Positions 40,387-48,057 of a stretch of 64,000 bases of DNA are shown here, in pieces. The notes below the pieces were generated by a model that made no database searches, was not told the origin of the DNA, and was given only the letters and a program-made list of their open reading frames with translations. The DNA is from Thermopolyspora flexuosa (GTDB lineage: Bacteria; Actinomycetota; Actinomycetes; Streptosporangiales; Streptosporangiaceae). The position numbers were made by a program, and so were the translations under genes. The DNA lies in assembly GCF_006716785.1 (NCBI RefSeq), contig NZ_VFPQ01000002.1:310001-374000 (forward strand), in the 5' to 3' direction. The number at the start of each line of letters is the position of its first letter. Position 1 is the stretch's first letter.

Positions 40387-41436
40387 GTGGCGTCTATCAG
40401 TACGTCCACGCCCACCATCGCCCAGCTCCGGGCGTTCCTCGCGGTGGCCGCGCACCTGCACTTCCGCGAGGCCGCGAACTCGCTGCGGATGAGCCAGTCG
40501 GCGCTGTCCAGCGCCGTCTCCTCCCTCGAGGAGACCCTCGGCACGCAGCTTTTGGAACGCACCACACGAAAGGTCCTGCTCACTCCCGCCGGGGCCAGGG
40601 TCGCGATGCACGCCACCCGCGTGCTGCGGGCGATGGACGATCTGATCTACGGGGCCGCCCGGAGCCGTGAGCCGTTCACCGGCGAGGTACGGCTCGGCGT
40701 GATCCCCACCGTGGCACCCTACCTGCTGCCGGCCCTGTTGCCGATGTTCGCCGCGCGGTTTCCTCGGCTCACCCTCACCCTGCAGGAGGCGCAAACCGAG
40801 GAGGTTCTGGACCAACTTCGCGAAGGCGGCCTCGACGTGGCGCTGCTCGCCCTGCCCACCGCCGCCTCCGGCGTGGTCGAGGTGCCGCTCTACGACGAGG
40901 ACTTCCTGCTCGCCGTACCTGCCGACCACGCCCTCGCCACCGGGGACGAGCCGCTGCCCCGGGACATCCTCAAGGAGCTCGACATCGTGCTGCTCAACCG
41001 CGGGCACTGCCTGCGCGAGCAGGCCCTCGACGTGTGCCGCGAGGTGGGCGCCCGGGCCACCATGGCCACCTTCGCCACCAGCCTGCCCACGCTCGTGCAG
41101 CTCGTCGCGCACGGGCTCGGCGTCACCCTGATCCCGGAGACCGCGGTGCGGGTGGAGACCGGCCGGGGCGTGCCGCTCGCGCTGCGCCGCTTCGCCGACC
41201 CCGCCCCCGGGCGCCGCATCGGGCTCGCCTACCGGGCCTCCTCGGTGCGCGGCGGCGAGTTCCGCGGGATCGCCGAGGCGATCCGCGAGGTACTGTACGA
41301 GCGGGAGCTGCCGGTGCGCGTGATCCCCGGCGAGGCCGAGACGGCCCTGCTCGACGAGGCCATGGCGGGCCTGATCGCCGGCGCGGCGCCCGCGCCGCCG
41401 CCCGCGCCGGACGGCGACGGGACGGCCGGACGGTAG
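40387..41436 (+). CDS. oxyR: LysR-type hydrogen-peroxide regulator OxyR
   Basis: A 349-residue LysR protein: N-terminal helix-turn-helix (about residues 10-70; LRAFLAVAAHLHFREAANSLRMSQSALSSAVSSLEETLG) and an effector domain carrying the two redox cysteines in RGHCLREQALDVCREVG (about 207 and 216), the hallmark of OxyR. Divergence from ahpC-ahpD supports peroxide sensing and control of that operon. The GTG start has no clear ribosome site; the mRNA may be nearly leaderless. The C-terminal 30 residues are an Ala/Pro-rich extension. Confidence 0.95.
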   Translation: MASISTSTPTIAQLRAFLAVAAHLHFREAANSLRMSQSALSSAVSSLEETLGTQLLERTTRKVLLTPAGARVAMHATRVLRAMDDLIYGAARSREPFTGEVRLGVIPTVAPYLLPALLPMFAARFPRLTLTLQEAQTEEVLDQLREGGLDVALLALPTAASGVVEVPLYDEDFLLAVPADHALATGDEPLPRDILKELDIVLLNRGHCLREQALDVCREVGARATMATFATSLPTLVQLVAHGLGVTLIPETAVRVETGRGVPLALRRFADPAPGRRIGLAYRASSVRGGEFRGIAEAIREVLYERELPVRVIPGEAETALLDEAMAGLIAGAAPAPPPAPDGDGTAGR

Positions 41437-41454
41437 GGCTGGCCTCACCTTCAA

Positions 41455-41470
41455 CCGTCATACCTGACGG
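41455..41470 (+). promoter_or_regulatory. Inverted repeat upstream of the two-component operon
   Basis: CCGTCA-TACC-TGACGG is a perfect 6+6 bp dyad. Downstream, TACGGT at 41495-41500 lies 6 nt before the ATG at 41507, so the kinase transcript may be leaderless and the dyad would sit near its -35. Confidence 0.35.
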
Positions 41471-41506
41471 ATTCCGTGCGGGCGTCGCCGTACCTACGGT
41501 TGACCC

Positions 41507-42748
41507 ATGACCGATGCCCGGCTGATCGCCTCCCCCTGGGAGCGGATGCGCGGCCACTGGTCCGCGGCGACGTGGCTGCGCACGATTCACGTGATGACCG
41601 GCGTGCCGATCGCCCTGTTCGCCGCGGCGACGCTGGTGGGCCTCGCGCTGGCGTCGATCGTCTTCATCTGGACCGTCGTGGTGCCCGTCGCCGCACTCGC
41701 CCTGACGGTGTGGCTGCTGCCGCGGTTCACCCGGCTGCAGCGGGCCCGGTTCGCCGCGTTCCTCGACGTGGAGATCCCGCCGGTGCCCGCTCCCGAGGCC
41801 ACCCGCCACCCGTGGCGGTGGCTGGTCAGCCGGGTGCGCGCGGACAGCACCTGGCGGCAGCTCACCTACCACCTGCTCTCCCCGCTGCTCAGCCTCGTCG
41901 GCTTCGTCGCGGTGATCCTCGCCTGGGCGGCGTGCCTGGTGGCCGCCTGGTTCTCCGTGGAGACCTGGGTGTCCGGCGACGAGCGGCAGAGTGTGCCGCT
42001 GCTGGTGATCACGCTGGGGCTGCTGGTCACCGCGCCGTGGCTCGCCCGCGGCATCACCGACCTCGACCTGCTCGCCGCCCGGGCGCTGCTCGGCCCGAGC
42101 CGCAACGACGAGCTCGCCCGCCGGGTGGTGACGCTGGAGGAGAGCCGCGCCGAGGTGATCGCCGCCGCGGACGCCGAGCGCCGCCGCATCGAACGCGACC
42201 TGCACGACGGGCCGCAGCAGCGGCTGGTCTCCCTCGCCATGCACCTCGGCATGGTGCGCACCACCCTCATCGACCTGCCGGATCCGGCCAAGCGGATGAT
42301 CGCGCAGGCGCACGAGGAGGCGAAGCAGGCGCTCAAGGAGCTGCGCGACTTCGTCCGCGGCCTGCACCCGGCGGTGCTCACCGACGAGGGGCTCGACGCC
42401 GCGCTGTCCGGGCTCGCCGCGCGCTCGCCGTTCCCGGTACGGCTGCACGTGGACGTGCCGGAGCGGCCCGCGCCGGCCGTCGAGGCGGTAGCGTTCTTCG
42501 TCGTGTCCGAGGCGCTCACCAACGTCGCCAAGCACGCCGAGGCCGGCTCCGCCGAGGTGATGGTGTGGCGGGACGGCGACCTGCTGCGCGTGGTGGTCTC
42601 CGACGACGGCCGCGGCGGCGCCGACCCCGAGCGCGGCACCGGGCTGCGCGGGCTCACCCAGCGGGTCGGCTCGGTGGACGGCGCGCTCTACATCGAGAGC
42701 CCGAAGGGCGGCGGCACCACGATCACCGCGGAGCTGCCGTGCGGGTAG
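41507..42748 (+). CDS. NarL-type sensor histidine kinase with PF13796-like sensor domain
   Basis: A 413-residue membrane kinase. Four membrane segments in the first 190 residues form the putative sensor region common in actinomycete kinases. HisKA_3 with the phospho-His is in AERRRIERDLHDGPQQRLVSLA (about 225-245), and the HATPase domain shows SEALTNVAKHAEA (N-box) and DDGRGGADPERGTGLRGLTQRV (G-box). It overlaps the response regulator gene by 10 nt, so the two are coupled. The stimulus is unknown. Confidence 0.92.
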   Translation: MTDARLIASPWERMRGHWSAATWLRTIHVMTGVPIALFAAATLVGLALASIVFIWTVVVPVAALALTVWLLPRFTRLQRARFAAFLDVEIPPVPAPEATRHPWRWLVSRVRADSTWRQLTYHLLSPLLSLVGFVAVILAWAACLVAAWFSVETWVSGDERQSVPLLVITLGLLVTAPWLARGITDLDLLAARALLGPSRNDELARRVVTLEESRAEVIAAADAERRRIERDLHDGPQQRLVSLAMHLGMVRTTLIDLPDPAKRMIAQAHEEAKQALKELRDFVRGLHPAVLTDEGLDAALSGLAARSPFPVRLHVDVPERPAPAVEAVAFFVVSEALTNVAKHAEAGSAEVMVWRDGDLLRVVVSDDGRGGADPERGTGLRGLTQRVGSVDGALYIESPKGGGTTITAELPCG

Positions 42749-43383
42749 TGCTCGCCGAGGACTCGGTCCTGCTCCGCGAGGGCCTGGTGTGGGTGCTCGG
42801 CGCCGCCGGCATCAAGGTCGTCGCCTCGGTCGCGGACGCCGACGGGCTGCTGCGCGCGGTCGACGAGCACCGGCCCGACCTCGTCATCACCGACGTGCGC
42901 ATGCCGCCCGGGCACAGCGACGAGGGCCTGCGCGCCGCGCTCGTGCTGCGCCGCCAGTACCCCGGGCTGCCGATCGTCGTGCTCTCCCAGTACGTCGAGG
43001 AGCGCTACGCCACCCAGTTGCTGTCCACCGAGACCAGCGGCATCGGCTACCTGCTGAAGGACCGGGTCGCCGACGTCACCGACTTCATCGCCGCGGTGCG
43101 CCGGGTCGCCGAGGGCGGCACCGCCCTCGACCCCGAGGTGGTCGCCCAGCTGCTCATCCGGCGGCACAGCGACCCGCTCGACCGGCTCACCCGCCGCGAG
43201 TACGAGGTCCTCGCCCTGATCGCCGAGGGCCGGTCCAACCTCGGCATCGCCGAGGCGCTCTCCATCAGCGAGAGCGCGGTGGGCAAGCACATCAACAACA
43301 TCTTCGCCAAGCTCGGCCTGCCGAACACCGAAAGCGACCACCGGCGGGTGCTCGCCGTACTGCGCTTCCTGAAGATCTCCTGA
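42739..43383 (+). CDS. NarL/FixJ response regulator
   Basis: A 214-residue regulator. Receiver residues 1-120 (acidic VLAEDSVLLREGL, phospho-Asp in LVITDVRMPPGHSDEG, Lys in YLLKDRVAD) carry the PPGHSDEG variant typical of this actinomycete subgroup. A LuxR-type helix-turn-helix follows (LTRREYEVLALIAEGRSNLGIAEALSISESAVGKHINNIFAKLGL). The GTG at 42739 lies inside the kinase 3' end. It presumably regulates itself and the following membrane protein gene. Confidence 0.93.
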   Translation: MRVVLAEDSVLLREGLVWVLGAAGIKVVASVADADGLLRAVDEHRPDLVITDVRMPPGHSDEGLRAALVLRRQYPGLPIVVLSQYVEERYATQLLSTETSGIGYLLKDRVADVTDFIAAVRRVAEGGTALDPEVVAQLLIRRHSDPLDRLTRREYEVLALIAEGRSNLGIAEALSISESAVGKHINNIFAKLGLPNTESDHRRVLAVLRFLKIS

Positions 43384-43406
43384 CCCCGCTCCCGGAGGAA
43401 CCGACG

Positions 43407-43949
43407 ATGGCGATGCCGAGGAACATCCGCCTGCTGTGGCGCGTCTGGGGCACCGTGCTGACGGCGGTCACCGTCGGCGTGGTGGCGCTCACCGCGTGGG
43501 CGCAGATCGCAGAGTACCGCCACGGCACCTACGAGCGTGTCCAGCCCGGCGTGTACGGCGCGGAGCTGCTCAGCGCGGAGTCGCGGGAGAGCACCACGGT
43601 CGTCTACCGGATCGGCACCCCGGTCGTGATCGTGGAGGCGGACGGGCCGGTGAAGGTCAACGTGTCCCGCGGCGAGCGGGAACGGCTCACCGTCCGGCGC
43701 GAGCTCGCCTGGGGCGCCCGCGGCCGCGAATTCCACCAGGAGTGGGAGGGCGGCAAGGTGCTGCGCATCACCTACTCCTGCCCCGCCCCGTTCGCCGGTT
43801 CCCCGGACCTCTGCTCGGCCGACTACCACCTCACCGTGCCGCCGGACGTCCGGGTGGTCGTCGCCAACGGCACCGCGACCCGCGACTGCCCGCTCACCCG
43901 CGCCGTGACCGTGTGCCGCACCGCGGACGGCGGGGTGCCCGCGGCGTGA
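43407..43949 (+). CDS. Hypothetical membrane-anchored protein downstream of the two-component genes
   Basis: A 180-residue protein with a single N-terminal membrane segment (about residues 10-33) and an extracytoplasmic beta-rich domain with four Cys (SCPAPFAGSPDLCS, and C residues near 165 and 173), probably disulfide-bonded. It resembles the DUF4097-like putative adhesin domains often encoded beside actinomycete two-component systems, but the match is loose. GGAGG lies before the ATG, and the gene starts 23 nt after the regulator stop, so it belongs to the same operon. Confidence 0.7.
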   Translation: MAMPRNIRLLWRVWGTVLTAVTVGVVALTAWAQIAEYRHGTYERVQPGVYGAELLSAESRESTTVVYRIGTPVVIVEADGPVKVNVSRGERERLTVRRELAWGARGREFHQEWEGGKVLRITYSCPAPFAGSPDLCSADYHLTVPPDVRVVVANGTATRDCPLTRAVTVCRTADGGVPAA

Positions 43950-44190
43950 CGCCGGCCGTGCCCGGTGCCGCCGGGCCGGGCCGGCCGGACGCGGGCGGCG
44001 GGCCGCGTCGCGGTACGGCCACGCCGTCGCCTCGGCCACCCGGCGGCGTGCCGTACCGGCGACCGTGGCCGGGGCGTGACGGGTGCGCGGGTTCGCCGCG
44101 GATTTTGTCGGTGGCCGCGTGTCTACTTGGGGGTGTGACCACGCACCGCCCGGGCACGTGACCTCGGCGCGGCGGAGGAGAGGCGGCACC

Positions 44191-45177
44191 ATGACCACGA
44201 CGACCCAGGCCCAGGACGAGTTCCTGCGTCAGGCCGACCCCTACCGGCGCGAGCTCACCGCGCACTGCTACCGGATGCTCGGCTCGATCCACGACGCCGA
44301 GGACCTGGTGCAGGAGACCTACCTGCGCGCCTGGCGCTCCTACCACACCTTCGAGGGCCGGTCCTCGCTGCGCTCCTGGCTGTACCGGATCGCCACCAAC
44401 GTCTGCCTCACCGCCCTGGAGGGCCGCGGCCGGCGGCCGTTGCCCAGCGGGCTCGGCACCGCGAGCGCCGACCCCGAGGCCCCGCTGACCGAACGGCCCG
44501 AGGTGCCGTGGCTGGAGCCCGCCCCGGACGCGATGACCGGCGCCTCCCACGCCGACCCCGCCCAGATCGTCACCTCCCGGGAGAGCGTGCGCCTCGCGCT
44601 CATCGCCGCGCTGCAGCACCTGCCGCCCCGCCAGCGCGCCGTACTGATCCTGCGCGACGTGCTGAAGTGGCGCGCCGCCGAGGTCGCCGAGCTGCTCGAC
44701 GTCTCCACCGCCGCGGTCAACAGCATGCTGCAGCGCGCCCGCGCCCAGCTCGCCACGGTCGCCCCGGCCGAGGACGAGGTGGCCGAGCCCGCCACGCGGC
44801 ACCAGCGCGACCTGCTCCGGCGGTACGTCGAGGCGTTCGAGCGGTACGACGTCAAGGCGATCGTCTCCCTGTTCACCGCGGACGCGGTCTGGGAGATGCC
44901 GCCGTTCCCTACCTGGTACCAGGGCCCTGACGACATCGGGCGGCTGATCTCGGCCCAGTGCCCGGCGCAGCGCCCCGGCGACCTGCGCCTGCTCCCGGTC
45001 GAGGCGAACGGCCGGCCCGCGTTCGCCATGTACCTGCGGCAGGACGGCGTGTACCACGCCTTCGCCATCAACGTGGTCACCCTCACCTCGGCGGGCGTGA
45101 AGCACGGGACGATGTTCTTCGACCGCTCGCTCTTCCCCCTCTTCGGCATGCCGGACACCCTGCCGCTGGCCGCCTGA
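44191..45177 (+). CDS. ECF RNA polymerase sigma factor with SnoaL-like C-terminal domain (SigG type)
   Basis: A 328-residue sigma-70-like factor. Region 2 (AHCYRMLGSIHDAEDLVQETYLRAWRSYHTFEGRSSLRSWLYRIATNVCL) and region 4 (LPPRQRAVLILRDVLKWRAAEVAELLDVSTAAVNSMLQRARAQL) are joined by a long linker. Residues 205-320 form a SnoaL/NTF2-like domain (YVEAFERYDVKAIVSLFTADAVWEMPP, with the trailing VTLTSAGVKHGTMFFDRSLFPLFGMP). This is the SigG-like (TIGR02960) group, in which the fused domain replaces an anti-sigma factor as the control element. GGAGGAGAGG precedes the ATG at 44191. No anti-sigma gene is adjacent. Confidence 0.9.
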   Translation: MTTTTQAQDEFLRQADPYRRELTAHCYRMLGSIHDAEDLVQETYLRAWRSYHTFEGRSSLRSWLYRIATNVCLTALEGRGRRPLPSGLGTASADPEAPLTERPEVPWLEPAPDAMTGASHADPAQIVTSRESVRLALIAALQHLPPRQRAVLILRDVLKWRAAEVAELLDVSTAAVNSMLQRARAQLATVAPAEDEVAEPATRHQRDLLRRYVEAFERYDVKAIVSLFTADAVWEMPPFPTWYQGPDDIGRLISAQCPAQRPGDLRLLPVEANGRPAFAMYLRQDGVYHAFAINVVTLTSAGVKHGTMFFDRSLFPLFGMPDTLPLAA

Positions 45178-45416
45178 CCTTTCCCGCCTCCACCCTCGGC
45201 GCGGCCGCGCGGTCGTTGCCCGGCAGGCGGGTGACGCGGTGGCCGCCGATGATCTCACCCCGACCACTTGCGCGGCGGCGGGAGCCCGGTGGGCGGCGCG
45301 AGCGCGGCCTCGGTGCCGGTGACCGGCACGCGGTCCGGCGGTACGGCACCGGGGGCAGATCCCTGAGCCCGGCCGCGAGCCGTGGCGAACGTCTCCGGTC
45401 CTGCGTCCTGCTTGTA

Positions 45417-45458
45417 TTGACGTTCATCTAATCAACGTGAAAGGATCTGTTTAGATGA
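45417..45458 (+). promoter_or_regulatory. Promoter and spaced inverted repeat upstream of cadI
   Basis: TTGACG (45417-45422) is a good -35. TCATCTAA (45424-45431) and TTAGATGA (45451-45458) are a perfect 8-bp inverted repeat with a 19-bp spacer, downstream of and overlapping the promoter region. The layout fits an ArsR/CmtR-type metal-sensing repressor. No such regulator gene is in the window. The -10 is not clear. Confidence 0.5.
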
Positions 45459-45485
45459 TCGTCTAAGTATGAAAGGGGGACCGCC

Positions 45486-45938
45486 ATGTCCCGGATCCAG
45501 CTCGCCCTGCGGGTCGCCGACCTCGACGGCTCGATCGCGTTCTACTCCGCGCTGTTCGGTACCGCCCCGGCGAAGCGGCGGCCGGGGTACGCGAACTTCG
45601 CCATCGCCGAGCCGCCGCTCAAGCTCGTGCTCATCGAGGGCGAGCCCGGCGAACCGACGCGGCTCGACCACCTCGGCATCGAGGTCGGCTCCACCGAGGA
45701 GGTCGCCGCCGCCACCGAGCGGCTGAAGGAGGCGGGCCTCGCCACCGTGGAGGAGCGGGACACCACGTGCTGCTACGCCGTCCAGGACAAGGTCTGGGTG
45801 CACGGGCCCGGCCGCGAGCCCTGGGAGGTGTACGTGGTGAAGGCCGACGCGGACACCATGGGGCCGGTCAAGGACCCGGCGCCGCGCGGCGAGGAGTGTT
45901 GCGCCGAGCCGGCCGGCCGTACCGGGGCGGACGCGTAG
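45486..45938 (+). CDS. ArsI/CadI-family metal-resistance metalloenzyme
   Basis: A 150-residue vicinal-oxygen-chelate fold protein: two beta-alpha-beta-beta-beta modules beginning RIQLALRVADLDGSIAFYSALFG and TRLDHLGIEVGSTEEVAAATERLKEAGL. The diagnostic vicinal Cys pair and following motif TTCCYAVQDKVWVHGPGREPWEVYVV are present. These cysteines bind trivalent arsenicals in ArsI, the C-As lyase; the closely related CadI is induced by cadmium. A C-terminal ECCAE adds two more Cys. It probably acts on organoarsenicals or binds soft metals. GAAAGGGGG precedes the ATG. It is followed by a hairpin and a convergent gene. Confidence 0.88.
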   Translation: MSRIQLALRVADLDGSIAFYSALFGTAPAKRRPGYANFAIAEPPLKLVLIEGEPGEPTRLDHLGIEVGSTEEVAAATERLKEAGLATVEERDTTCCYAVQDKVWVHGPGREPWEVYVVKADADTMGPVKDPAPRGEECCAEPAGRTGADA

Positions 45939-45939
45939 G

Positions 45940-45965
45940 CCGCGGCACCGCCGGTGTGGCCGCGG
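45940..45965. terminator. Hairpin between cadI and the TIM-barrel gene
   Basis: CCGCGGC (45940-45946) and GCCGCGG (45959-45965) pair perfectly around a 12-nt loop between two convergent genes. Confidence 0.55.
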
Positions 45966-45978
45966 TCTTCGCCCGGGA

Positions 45979-47022
45979 TCAGTTGCGGTAGCACTCCGCG
46001 AGGGCGGCGAACGCGGCCTTGGGCTCCCAGGGCAGGCCGGGGTACGTGGCGCCGTCGCGGCCCTCCAGCACCTTCACCACGCCCCGGCCGGCGAGGTCGA
46101 AATCCTCGCGCGGATCGGCGCGGTGGGGGAGGTCGTAGCGGGCGAAGGTGTACCAGAAGGCGCTGTCGACGCCCTCCGCATCCAGGATGTCGAGGAGTTC
46201 GCGCAGGTAGGCGGCCTGCTCCTGCTCGTCGCGCAGGTGCTCGCCGCGGATCGCAGCCGGGGTGCCGTCGGCGCGCCATTCGATGATCGAGTCCGAGCCC
46301 TCGCCCATGTCCGCCGCGCCGCGGAAGGTGGCGCAGCCGAACTCGGTGACCGCCACCGGCTTGCCCAGCGCCCGGCCCTGCGCGACGAACGCCCGCACGG
46401 TGTCGCGGTAGGTGGGCGCGGTCGCCGCCGAGCGGTACCCCGCGTCGGTGGCGATGACGTCGAACGGGGTCCAGTCGACCCGCTCCACCGGCAGCGAGCA
46501 GTAGGTGACGCGGCCGCCGAACCGTTCGCGCACCGCGGCCACGGCCGTGCCGAGGAAGGCGTTCACCCGGCCGGGCAGCGCGGGCAGCGCCTCGCGCAGC
46601 CGCTCCGGCCGGGTGAGCAGGGCGAGCCGCTCGGCGGCCGTCTCCCCGGGCAGGAAGCCGTCGGTGAACAGGCTGATCTCCGATCCGGTGGCCACCACGA
46701 CCTCGGCCCCGTCGCGACGCAGCCGCTCGCCGTGGTCGGCGCAGCGCACGATCACGTCGAGCAGCTCGTCGGCCGTGATGTCGCAGGTGAAGGGAGCGAT
46801 CCACACCTCCAGGCCGGCCGCGGCGGCGTGGGTGGCGGCGACGGCGAGCCGTTCGGGATCCCCGCCCGTGATCCGCACCGCGGTGCAGTGCAGGTCCTCG
46901 CGGATGACCCGCATCTCGCGCGCCACCACGTCCGGGTCGAACGGCTCCCGGCTGCTCCGCCCGGCGGCCCGAGCGGCCGCGGTGGCGAACCCGACGTCGT
47001 AGTTGATGCCTCTGCCGCGCAT
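45979..47022 (-). CDS. Glycosidase-like TIM-barrel protein
   Basis: A 347-residue cytoplasmic protein with alternating strands and helices of a (beta/alpha)8 barrel. Two acidic motifs sit where a retaining clan-A glycoside hydrolase has its acid/base and nucleophile: VVVATGSEISLF (about residues 112-123; the usual Asn before Glu is Ser) and VAVTEFGCATF (about 222-232; the TEFG nucleophile motif). No signal peptide is present, so the substrate would be intracellular. I recall similar actinobacterial proteins being labelled only as hypothetical or 'abortive infection' proteins. The start ATG 47022 has a distant AGGAGG. It is divergent from a TetR gene with a dyad operator between them. Confidence 0.65.
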   Translation of the reverse strand: MRGRGINYDVGFATAAARAAGRSSREPFDPDVVAREMRVIREDLHCTAVRITGGDPERLAVAATHAAAAGLEVWIAPFTCDITADELLDVIVRCADHGERLRRDGAEVVVATGSEISLFTDGFLPGETAAERLALLTRPERLREALPALPGRVNAFLGTAVAAVRERFGGRVTYCSLPVERVDWTPFDVIATDAGYRSAATAPTYRDTVRAFVAQGRALGKPVAVTEFGCATFRGAADMGEGSDSIIEWRADGTPAAIRGEHLRDEQEQAAYLRELLDILDAEGVDSAFWYTFARYDLPHRADPREDFDLAGRGVVKVLEGRDGATYPGLPWEPKAAFAALAECYRN

Positions 47023-47032
47023 CGCCGACGCT

Positions 47033-47068
47033 GCGTCCTCCTGCCATCGATAGGGTACTTACAGTACC
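47033..47068. promoter_or_regulatory. TetR-type operator overlapping a sigma-B-like promoter
   Basis: GGTACT-TAC-AGTACC (47054-47068) is a perfect 6+6 bp dyad between the divergent TIM-barrel and tetR genes. GCGT (47033-47036), 16 bp, GGGTAC (47053-47058) also fits the GNNT-N14-16-GGGTAC sigma-B consensus on the plus strand, with its -10 inside the dyad. Confidence 0.45.
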
Positions 47069-47140
47069 TTAACTTCGCAGAGGTCGCTGAGTAAGCCGGG
47101 TGTGAACAAGGTACGCTCAGTTCCTGTTTGGGGAGGGAAA

Positions 47141-47761
47141 GTGGCCGGTGAACCCGACGGCGGCCGGGCGTCCGCCGCGACCAGGCGGCGCGGAACCGTA
47201 CTCGAGCAGGCGATCCTCGACGCCGCGGCCGAGGAGCTGAAGGAGTCCGGGTACTCGGGGCTGACCATGGACCGGGTCGCCCGGCGCGCCGGCACCAACA
47301 AGAACGCGATCTACCGCCGCTGGCCGAGCCGGGCCGCGCTCGCCGTCGCCGCGTACGGCCGGATGACCGTCACCGAGGCGCGCGTGCCCGACACCGGCGA
47401 GCTGCGCGGCGACGCGCTGGAGCTACTCCGCGCCGCCAACCGCCACCTGTCCTCGCCCCTCGGCCGGATCCTGCTCGACCTGCTGGCGAGCGCCCGGGAC
47501 GACCCGGACCTCCTCGCCGAGATCCAGGCCCGGACCGGCGGGGACGGCCTGACCGGCATGTGGCTGACCGTGCTCGGCCGTGCCGTGGCCCGCGGCGAGG
47601 CGGCCCCCGAGGCCCTGCACCCCCGCGTCGCCACGGTGCCGATCGCGCTGCTGCGCAACGAGTTGCTCACCCGCGGCGTCACCGGCGTGCCCGACGAGGT
47701 CCTGGTCGAGATCATCGACGAGGTCTACCTGCCGCTCGTCCGCGGCCGCGGACCCCGCTGA
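47141..47761 (+). CDS. TetR-family transcriptional regulator
   Basis: A 206-residue regulator with a typical N-terminal helix-turn-helix (LEQAILDAAAEELKESGYSGLTMDRVARRAGTNKNAIYRRWPSRAALAVAAYG, about residues 21-70) and a helical ligand domain ending in a TetR_C_11-like region. GTG 47141 was preferred because GGGGAGGG lies just upstream; a longer frame from 47102 would lack a ribosome site. It likely controls itself and the divergent TIM-barrel gene through the dyad at 47054-47068. Confidence 0.88.
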   Translation: MAGEPDGGRASAATRRRGTVLEQAILDAAAEELKESGYSGLTMDRVARRAGTNKNAIYRRWPSRAALAVAAYGRMTVTEARVPDTGELRGDALELLRAANRHLSSPLGRILLDLLASARDDPDLLAEIQARTGGDGLTGMWLTVLGRAVARGEAAPEALHPRVATVPIALLRNELLTRGVTGVPDEVLVEIIDEVYLPLVRGRGPR

Positions 47762-47937
47762 CCGGCGGGCCGTACCTCACGATCCCCCGGTACGGCAGGG
47801 CGTTGAGCGGCGGTATCCCGGGTAGACCTCCGGGTACCGCGCGGGCGGGCACCGGGCAATCGCCATGCAATGACGCAAACCGGTCAATATCGGAACGTCG
47901 GTGGTGGAGTAAGCCGGGTTTGCCCTAGCCTGAGTGG

Positions 47938-48050
47938 CGAGGGGAGTACTTCCCAAGCGTCGACCCGGTCAGTACGAACCGTGGAGTTCTCGGGCGGCCG
48001 CCTGCGATCGCAGGTGAAGGAGACCTCGAACCGCGTAACAGCGTTCGAGG
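47938..48050 (+). ncRNA. yybP-ykoY (Mn2+) riboswitch with translational expression platform
   Basis: The conserved core is readable: P1 arm CGAGG (47938-47942), the GGGGAGTA box (47941-47948), internal helices, then AAGGAGA leading into the 3' P1 arm CCTCG (48024-48028). The Mn2+-sensing yybP-ykoY class is commonly upstream of terC/alx genes, as here. CCTCGAAC (48024-48031) can instead pair with GTTCGAGG (48043-48050), which contains the first half of the terC ribosome site (GAGGAGG, 48047-48053). The two helices are mutually exclusive, so metal binding, by stabilising P1, should free the ribosome site and switch terC on. TAGCCT at 47926-47931 is a likely -10. Confidence 0.85.
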
Positions 48051-48057
48051 AGGTTGC

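Noticed and set aside
47091..47921. GAGTAAGCCGGGT occurring before both tetR and terC
   Set aside because: A 13-nt match within a 64-kb window is expected by chance and the contexts differ.
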